Shown: positions 1-5,600 of the stretch, piece by piece
Layout of the letters: every line of letters begins with the position of its first letter
Numbering within the stretch: the first letter of the stretch is position 1
NCBI GenBank assembly: GCA_934476545.1
Contig: CAKSOB010000079.1
Location: forward strand, 1 to 5,817
DNA length: 5,817 nt
Direction: 5' to 3'
Source of the DNA: an uncultured Eubacteriales bacterium
GTDB taxonomy: Bacteria; Bacillota; Clostridia; Oscillospirales; Acutalibacteraceae
Program-made: the position numbers and the translations under genes
Notes under the pieces: generated by a model
The model's database searches: none
What the model was told of the DNA's origin: nothing
The model's input: the letters and a program-made list of their open reading frames with translations, nothing else

Positions 1-311
1 TATGATGTATAAGGAGAGGTACGGCATCGCATAGAACGCTACTAAATATTTTTTGTAACTGTTAATTTTGTGCCTAACCGGATCACTTTTGCTAAAGATG
101 AACAGGTTAAAGAAACTTGCATAAAAAATCATTGCGTTGTTATGCTTGTCCGAGCTTATCTGCCGATAATCATCTAAACAGTCTGGTTCACGACGAGTTC
201 CCTCTATGCGCAGAAAATCGCATAGCTATGCAGTTTTTGCAGATGATTACGGGGTATCCGCACCAAGTTAGAATGGCTTTCGAGTTGTTCTTTTTCAATA
301 AAGATAAAAAG
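1..311. other. Region without a convincing gene
   Basis: About 310 bases lie beyond the terminator of the kinase operon. I see no gene I can defend. On the minus strand one frame is open from 225 to the window edge. Its only ATG is at 132-130, giving a 44-residue piece rich in Phe, Tyr, Leu and Lys that starts MIFYASFFNLFIFSKSDPVR. There is no clear ribosome binding site in front of it, so it could be the start of a gene continuing past position 1, a decayed fragment, or chance. A plus-strand frame opening at a TTG (117-341) has no ribosome binding site and runs through the terminator hairpin, so I do not call it. Small DNA features are an inverted repeat CTATGCG/CGCATAG (204-210 and 219-225, 8-base loop) and a 9-base direct repeat ATCGCATAG (26-34 and 217-225). 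Confidence 0.5.
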
Positions 312-349
312 AAAACTGTTCAAGCAGTGTGTATCGCTTGAACAGTTTT
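312..349 (-). terminator. Rho-independent terminator of the two-component operon, possibly bidirectional
   Basis: Perfect 14-bp inverted repeat: AAAACTGTTCAAGC (312-325) pairs with GCTTGAACAGTTTT (336-349) around a 10-base loop. Read on the minus strand, the hairpin begins three bases after the kinase stop codon (353-355) and is followed by a T-rich run (complement of 296-315). This is what an intrinsic terminator for the kinase mRNA should look like. Read on the plus strand, the right arm ends in five T's (346-350) followed by GTTT, so it could also stop rightward transcripts from entering antisense to the kinase. The stem is AT-rich at its base and GC-poor overall, but its length and perfect pairing make the call strong. 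Confidence 0.88.
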
Positions 350-352
350 TGT

Positions 353-1618
353 TTATAGAATTACTTTTACAATAAAGGTGTGGTTTTGCACCGAGAACTG
401 GCATTTTCCGTTGAGCCGCTCCGTCATATAACGGATGCTTTGGGTTCCGTAGCCATGCCCTGCTTGGGTGGAAACAGGGAGCCCGTCTACAAAAACAGGT
501 GGTTCTGCCACCGGATTTTCTACCGAGAGCAGTAATTTGTTGTTTGCAGTTTTCAACAATAATTTTACGCTTCGTTGAGATGTTTCCAATGGCTTTTGTG
601 CGTTCAGCGCATTGTCCAGCGCATTGGATAGAATCGCCGCTACCATATTTATATCAAAGGGGAGAGCGTCCAGCTCTACCTTATGCACAAACGCAACCTG
701 TTCCGCCTGGCACTTTGCCGCAAAGTCGGAGAGAATATAATTGATGGTGTCTATTTTGCAGAAGTGCTGTACCTTTGTGGAGGGCATCCGAGAAAGATAC
801 AGCGCAACCTGCTCCTTGGCTTTGTCTGCGTTGCCTTCCTCCAAACAAACGGAAAGACTACTCAAAAACAGGCGCATATCGTGGTGCAGCAGTCGGATTT
901 CCTGTTCGTTGCGCCGCAGGGCTTCCAGTTCCTTTTTCTGCTGCTCCACGGAGATTTTCGTGATTTCTGCCTTGTGTTCCGCAATGGTTTTTTCTTCGCT
1001 TTCTTTGCAATAGAGAATACAAAAAATCATATACATTACGCCCAGGAAGCAAGGCAAAAACTCCGCCACAATCCGATTGTTCTGCATCCATAGGTCGGTG
1101 TAAATCATGGTGCCATAGTCGAACAGGTAATAAACCGCCGGCATCATGCCAAACAAGCAAATGCTGCGGGTGTCCTTATTATAGACCTTCGCAAAGTAGG
1201 GGGCAGCAAATTGCAGCGTTACCAACGCAACCACCGGCAACAGACAGCTTCGCACCACCAGTTCAATGGTGGTGCTGCCGGTGAGGGTATTGGCTAACAC
1301 GCCGCACCACTTCACCGGTTGACAGAATAAATACGCCGTTAGTACCGCAGCGCCGGCGGTGACCGGTCGTTTGCGGTAGACAAGCCACAGCAGCAAAAAC
1401 AGCGGCAGGTGAGTGCTGATTGGGTATAGCTCCCAAACAGAATCCTCGCCTAGGAAGAAAAAGGAAAGCACTTCTAATCCGCCGCATAGTCCGGAGATTC
1501 CCAGAAACAAGAAGATATTCTTCTTGATTTGAAAAGAAACGCCTGCAAATGCACCGGATAAAAATACCCCAAAGAGCAACAGCAGAGTACCATGCAGAAA
1601 AAATAAGGCTAGTTCCAT
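353..1618 (-). CDS. AgrC/VirS-like GHKL-family sensor histidine kinase
   Basis: A 421-residue membrane histidine kinase expected to sense an extracellular or membrane signal, autophosphorylate and pass phosphate to the LytTR regulator encoded just upstream. Residues 1-204 are strongly hydrophobic, with about seven membrane segments by eye (near 4-26, 32-56, 69-82, 87-108, 117-139, 152-171, 186-204), like the sensor of AgrC-type kinases. A charged, coiled-coil-like linker follows (205-242). The H-box is LLHHDMRLFL (243-252); by analogy with the family's RHD motif the phosphoacceptor is His246, before Asp247, with His instead of the usual Arg at 245. The ATP-binding domain has an N-box SNALDNALNA (331-340, Asn332 and Asn336) and a single G-box GHGYGT (387-392), as usual for this class. 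The ATG (1618-1616) shares its A with the regulator's TAA stop (TAATG), which suggests translational coupling. No extracellular loop is long enough for a folded sensor domain, so the ligand is likely small or a peptide; no agrB/agrD-like gene is present to name it. Confidence 0.93.
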   Translation of the reverse strand: MELALFFLHGTLLLLFGVFLSGAFAGVSFQIKKNIFLFLGISGLCGGLEVLSFFFLGEDSVWELYPISTHLPLFLLLWLVYRKRPVTAGAAVLTAYLFCQPVKWCGVLANTLTGSTTIELVVRSCLLPVVALVTLQFAAPYFAKVYNKDTRSICLFGMMPAVYYLFDYGTMIYTDLWMQNNRIVAEFLPCFLGVMYMIFCILYCKESEEKTIAEHKAEITKISVEQQKKELEALRRNEQEIRLLHHDMRLFLSSLSVCLEEGNADKAKEQVALYLSRMPSTKVQHFCKIDTINYILSDFAAKCQAEQVAFVHKVELDALPFDINMVAAILSNALDNALNAQKPLETSQRSVKLLLKTANNKLLLSVENPVAEPPVFVDGLPVSTQAGHGYGTQSIRYMTERLNGKCQFSVQNHTFIVKVIL

Positions 1619-2340
1619 TAGGTAGATTCACCCTCTCTGAATAACAGGTCAAAGTATGCCGCTTCAAATTCACCGTGACAACTGCGGGAAATCGGAATCC
1701 GTGCGCCGGACTGCATCTGAATTTCCTTTTGGGTGTAGGTGGCAATGCGATACAAATTCACAATGTAACTGCGGTGGCATTTAAAAAATCCGTCCGCCAA
1801 CAGCAGCTTGCTTTGGAAAAAGTAAAGCGGCTGGTTCGATTCGATGTGGTGTCCGTCCTCTAGGGTGACGGACACCTTCTTGCCCAACGCTTCCACCGAT
1901 TCAATTCTCCGCAGCGCCACACGATGGGTCGCCGTAATTGTGGGAATTGTTAAAAACTTCGCCTGCTCCAAAATCTCGTCATACAGCTTGCAGATGCAGT
2001 GATACAACCGCTCCGGGGTCAAAGGCTTTAGCAGGTAGTGGTTTGCGTGTACTTCGTAAGACTCCTCCACAAACTCCGGTGAGGAGGTCAGCAGAATAAT
2101 CTTCACCGACTGGTCGTACCGGCGAATCTCCGTAGCGGTTTCAATGCCGCTTTGCATTGGCATGATGACATCCAAAAAAATCATGTCAAACGGGACGGCT
2201 TGGTGCCGTTCAATCAGCGACTCCCCGTCAGAAAAAAGCTCCACCACAAGGCGTGCAGGGCTGTCGCTCCACTCCTCTAAGTAACGCTTGGCTACCTGCA
2301 AAAAATCTGTCATATCGTCACAAACGGCAATCCGCAGCAT
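1618..2340 (-). CDS. LytTR-family response regulator (AgrA/LytR-like)
   Basis: A 240-residue DNA-binding response regulator, a normal length for the family and the evident partner of the kinase downstream. The receiver domain (about 1-125) shows the acidic pair Asp8-Asp9 in AVCDD, the phosphoacceptor Asp57 in IFLDVIMP, Thr85/Ser86 in ILLTSS, and the conserved Lys105 in LLKP. The LytTR DNA-binding domain spans about 130-235. It has the hallmark FFKCHRSYIVNL (185-196), and then IPISRS near the C-terminus. LytTR proteins insert into successive major grooves and bind direct repeats; such a repeat lies in the neighbouring control region (2487-2516). The start is fixed by AAGGAG eight bases upstream. 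The regulator precedes the kinase, and its stop overlaps the kinase start by one base. Likely targets are the divergent surface protein gene and perhaps its own operon, which is inference from position. Confidence 0.95.
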   Translation of the reverse strand: MLRIAVCDDMTDFLQVAKRYLEEWSDSPARLVVELFSDGESLIERHQAVPFDMIFLDVIMPMQSGIETATEIRRYDQSVKIILLTSSPEFVEESYEVHANHYLLKPLTPERLYHCICKLYDEILEQAKFLTIPTITATHRVALRRIESVEALGKKVSVTLEDGHHIESNQPLYFFQSKLLLADGFFKCHRSYIVNLYRIATYTQKEIQMQSGARIPISRSCHGEFEAAYFDLLFREGEST

Positions 2341-2348
2341 TATCGGTT

Positions 2349-2354
2349 CTCCTT
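2349..2354 (-). promoter_or_regulatory. Ribosome binding site of the LytTR regulator gene
   Basis: On the minus strand AAGGAG lies 8 bases before the ATG at 2340-2338. This is near-optimal spacing and fixes the regulator start. Confidence 0.85.
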
Positions 2355-2359
2355 TTCTT

Positions 2360-2451
2360 CCAAGATACTCCTAGTGTATCATGGATTTTGCAAAGGGACA
2401 ACCGGATTCCAAAAAAATCGGCGTCTTGCGGAAGATACTTCTATTATAACA
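2360..2451 (-). repeat. Two related 22-bp segments, 70 bp apart, each carrying an extended -10
   Basis: Segments 2360-2381 and 2430-2451 match at 16 of 22 positions. Both hold the block AAGATACT (2362-2369 and 2432-2439), followed on the plus strand by the complement of a TGN-TA-A-T extended -10. On the minus strand each reads as a -10 element followed by AG-AGTATCTT in the initially transcribed region. The conserved part thus includes both promoter and start region. This may be a duplicated promoter, a shared factor site, or convergent promoter sequence. Confidence 0.45.
2373..2401 (-). promoter_or_regulatory. Proximal promoter candidate (P1) of the regulator-kinase operon
   Basis: Read leftward, TTGTCC (2401-2396) and TACACT (2378-2373) are separated by 17 bases. 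A TG one base before the -10 makes it an extended -10 (TGaTACACT). Transcription would start near 2366, leaving a leader of about 25 bases that contains the AAGGAG site. The elements match the sigma-A consensus partially, so this is a plausible housekeeping promoter and not a certain one. Confidence 0.55.
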
Positions 2452-2469
2452 CCTTTTTGCCGTTTGCAA
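2443..2469 (-). promoter_or_regulatory. Distal promoter candidate (P2) of the regulator-kinase operon
   Basis: Read leftward there is a perfect extended -10, TGtTATAAT (2451-2443). The nearest -35-like hexamer, TTGCAA (2469-2464), is only 15 bases away, shorter than the ideal 17. A perfect -10 with poor -35 spacing is often found where an activator helps. Transcription would start near 2436, and the direct repeat at 2487-2516 would then lie roughly 50-80 bases upstream, so the operon may be autoregulated. That last step is inference. Confidence 0.5.
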
Positions 2470-2486
2470 GGGGTGCGGCGGTGCAT

Positions 2487-2516
2487 TTCGTTCCCTATTT
2501 TGTACCGTTCGTTCCC
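2487..2516 (+). promoter_or_regulatory. Candidate LytTR operator (9-12-9 direct repeat)
   Basis: TTCGTTCCC occurs at 2487-2495 and again, identically, at 2508-2516, with a 12-base spacer. The 21-bp period puts both copies on the same face of the helix. AgrA and other LytTR regulators are known to bind pairs of about 9-bp direct repeats with 12-13 bp between them, upstream of the -35 of activated promoters. Here the second copy ends a few bases before the -35 position of the rightward promoter, centred near -45 and -66 from the inferred start. The adjacent LytTR gene is the obvious candidate binder. Binding itself is inferred; the repeat is seen directly. Confidence 0.65.
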
Positions 2517-2521
2517 CGTTA

Positions 2522-2550
2522 CCAAAAAGTGGTCGGTTTGGGTGTAAAAT
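2522..2550 (+). promoter_or_regulatory. Candidate activator-dependent promoter of the surface protein gene
   Basis: The -10 candidate is TAAAAT (2545-2550). Seventeen bases upstream the -35 position is CCAAAA to CAAAAA, which does not resemble TTGACA. A good -10 with no real -35, directly downstream of a LytTR-type direct repeat, fits a promoter that needs the regulator. Transcription would begin near 2557, giving a leader of about 30 bases. Confidence 0.45.
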
Positions 2551-2572
2551 AATGGCAGAAACCCCACCGGAA

Positions 2573-2580
2573 AAAGGAGG
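2573..2580 (+). promoter_or_regulatory. Ribosome binding site of the surface protein gene
   Basis: AAAGGAGG ends 7 bases before the ATG at 2588. It is a near-perfect anti-16S match, so translation should be strong once the mRNA is made. It decides the start of the protein. Confidence 0.9.
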
Positions 2581-2587
2581 AAATATT

Positions 2588-2695
2588 ATGCAAAATACAA
2601 ATAAAAACCGTCGTGGCAAGGTGGCTGCCATCTTCTTGGCGCTGTTGGTAACGGCAACCGCCGTGCCGGCTATGAGCATTTCCGCTTTGGTTGCG
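2588..2695 (+). other. Signal peptide coding segment
   Basis: Encodes residues 1-36. There is an N-region with K6, R8, R9 and K11, a hydrophobic core V12 to A28 (AAIFLALLVTATAVPA), and a polar end with small residues giving possible signal peptidase I sites after Ala33 or Ala36. No lipobox Cys and no YSIRK-like motif are present. The codons here (GGC, GCC, CTG, GTG, CCG) are GC-richer than those that follow. Confidence 0.85.
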
Positions 2696-5600
2696 GAGAA
2701 GAATAATACAGGAATCTCCACACAAGATGTAGGGGGGGCAAGTAATCAGGATACTGCAAATAGTAGAGCGGCTTCTGAAAAGGATATGCCGGATACAATT
2801 ACAGGTTTAACCTATATCTATGATGTGTGGAGAAACCCCTCCAATCCGGTATTCGGAGGAACAAGCAAAACGGTAAAGGCGTATTCCTTGGGTACTCCCT
2901 ATGTAAGACAGAATGATAAAGACTCTCAAATAAGTAGCAAGTACTGCACTTTAAAGTATGTGGGGAAATATGAAAATGTCAAAAATACCGTAGGGGGCAG
3001 TTCGGTTATACAAAAATTTAAAAGCGAATATCAGACTGAAGGGAAGACTTTAACTTCATCAGATGACTTCGCAATTTATGAAATAAAGGGAAGAGTTAAC
3101 GGGATTGACGATACGAGAATTGCTTATGGTGTTGTCGTTTCTTTCGATGCTACAAACAATAAAGTAGTTCTTGTAGGATGGACCGACGGAGGAAGTAGAG
3201 GCTATGGCTACTTGCTTAGCAGTACAGAAATAACTAGCACGGGCTACTATGATATAAACGTTAACCCTCTGAATAACAAATACACAACTACTACCACTAC
3301 CACCACACCGGGTGAATCTACAAGCCAACACACCGACCACTGCGTTTGCAACGGAACAGCAGTCGGTCAAGAGGGACATACTCATAATACCACAACAGCA
3401 TGGACAGCCATAAAAGATAAAAACAATAGTGGAAAAATTGAAAAAAGCGAACTCCCTACAACCGGTGGCAACTACTATTTGACGGAAGATGTAGAGATAG
3501 GTGGTTATTCATGGACTCCGCCTGCTGATACAAACCTGTGCCTGAACGGTCACACAATAGAGTTCAAAAGAGCAGGGAGTACTGGCGGAACAGATAGAGC
3601 AATTGCCGTTACCAAGGGAGATTTTTCTCTGACAGATTGTAACGATACGGAAACTCATAAGTACTCCAGTGTAGGACAAAAAGGGTTGTGGCAGCTAGAT
3701 GAAGAAAGCGGAACCAACACACTGGCAGGCGGTGCGCTTGTTGGAGATAAAAACTATTATAGTTACGGTGTTTATGTAGAAAATGGAAAGACATTCAATA
3801 TGTATGGCGGCAATATTGTTGGATTTGACGGAAAGCCAGCCTCAGCAGGGAGTTCTGCTAGAACTATTGAAGTAGAGGGAACTTTTAATTTATATGGAGG
3901 TACGATTGCCCATAACTATGCACCAGTATACGGAGCAGTGAAAGTCAGTTCCACCGGCAAATTTACCATGAATGGTGGTAAAATTACAGAAAATAAAGTT
4001 GCATATCAAACTAGTATGCCGTATGGTGGCAGTGGTGTATATGTAGCAGGTGGCGAATTTACCATGAATGATGGCGAAATCACCAACAATATTGCGGAAG
4101 AAACGTATGGCGGCGGTATTTATTGCAGTTCTAGTAGTAAAGTTGCCATCAACGGTGGAACCATAAGTGGGAATACAGCCACTGTAATGGACGGATTCAC
4201 TCCCGTGGACGGCGGAAACGGAATTTATCTCAGCGGAAAAAGTGAGGGTGCATATCTTAACATCAGCGATAGTACTGCGATTGAGGATGAAATCCTTTTA
4301 GGTGAGGAGGGATATGTCACCTTTACCAATGCGCTTCAGAGTTCCTTAACATTTGGTGTTGAAAGTCCCAAGGATGGTCGCATTATTGCAAAGGGAACCG
4401 TGGATTATTTACTTACAGAAGATGACTTGAATAAGATCACTTTAAAGAATGTTAATGGGTTTATTGCAGAACTGGATAAAGAGAGTAATGCCATTAAACT
4501 GATAAGCATGAATTTGAATAGTTTGAAGCCAACTCCTGCTGAAAAATTAACCTATGAAAAGAATAATGAACAGCGGCTTTTGCAAAAACCAGGTACTGCA
4601 CCCAATGGCAATTATGTAATAAAGTATCGTGTAATTGCACCCGATGGAACACCGGGAAATTGGGTAACAGATTATAAGCAGATAACCGGAGAGAATGCGG
4701 GTACTTATACGGTAGAATACCAACTGTATAGAATTGACGGAAGTGTAGTCAATGGAGCATCAGGTAGTGTTACAGTCACCATTAAAAAGGCATATCCGCA
4801 GGTATATACATCTAAAATTGACGGATTAAAATACACGGGTCAACCTCAACAACTCGTAACAGTAACCTGTAATCCGGAAGAGGATAATGGTACTGGATAT
4901 ACCGTGAAGTATGCTGTAACAGTCGATGATAAAAAACCAGCTTTGAGTGCGGATGTTTGGTTAAACACCATTCCGGAAGAAATCAACGCAGGTGAATATT
5001 ATGTATGGTACAAGATAGTTGGTAGCGATAACTATAGTTCTAGCACTTCCGATGGCATAAGCTGTACTCGTGTACCGATTGCCCAAGCTGAAGTAACCGT
5101 AACCCCACCAAAGGCAATAAATCCAACCTACAACGGTAAGGAGCAAGATATTGCAACCGAGGGTAGCTTGACTTGTACTGATACAAATGCAAATGGCGAT
5201 TTCTTTACCGCCGCTGATTTTGGAAAACTAATTTACGCTGTAACTGCTGCAAGTGCCGAAAACTGCCCTGCAACCTTATTTGATAACGTACCGAAAAAAA
5301 CAGAGGTTGGCGAGTATAAAGTTTGGTATGGTGTTGACAACGTAACAGACCAAAAAAAGAACTTTAAATATGTATTAGCAGATGGAAGCGAAATTACAGG
5401 TTACGATAACTATATCAAAGCCTCCATCAAAGAAAAAGAATCTACCTCGAGTGGGGGAGGCGGAAGCACTGTAACCACCTACTCCATTACCTTTAACACC
5501 AACGGTGGCAGTCCGGTGCAAACCCAGCATGTGGTAAGCGGCGGCAAGCTGAGCAGCCTGCCAACCACCGCCAAAGAGGGCTACACCTTTGCCGGTTGGT

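Noticed and set aside
26..225. ATCGCATAG at 26-34 and 217-225 as a mobile-element end or attachment site
   Set aside because: The repeat is only 9 bases, the flanks do not match, and there is no transposase or integrase; chance is enough to explain it.
117..341. Plus-strand 74-codon frame from a TTG start
   Set aside because: It has no ribosome binding site and no recognisable protein features, and it runs through the terminator hairpin.
683..1093. Plus-strand 136-codon frame
   Set aside because: It lies entirely antisense to the kinase gene, which has clear H-, N- and G-box motifs; it is a shadow frame.
1263..1745. Minus-strand 160-codon frame
   Set aside because: It overlaps the end of the regulator and the start of the kinase in another frame and has no motif.
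2371..2721. Minus-strand 116-codon frame across the control region
   Set aside because: It is antisense to the signal peptide segment and covers the promoter region, without a motif or a coding-like composition.
5446..5467. CTCGAG followed by a Gly-Gly-Gly-Gly-Ser linker, resembling an engineered join
   Set aside because: A six-base site is expected by chance, the Gly codons are mixed, and Gly/Ser linkers are common between stalk domains of natural surface proteins. No vector sequence is nearby.
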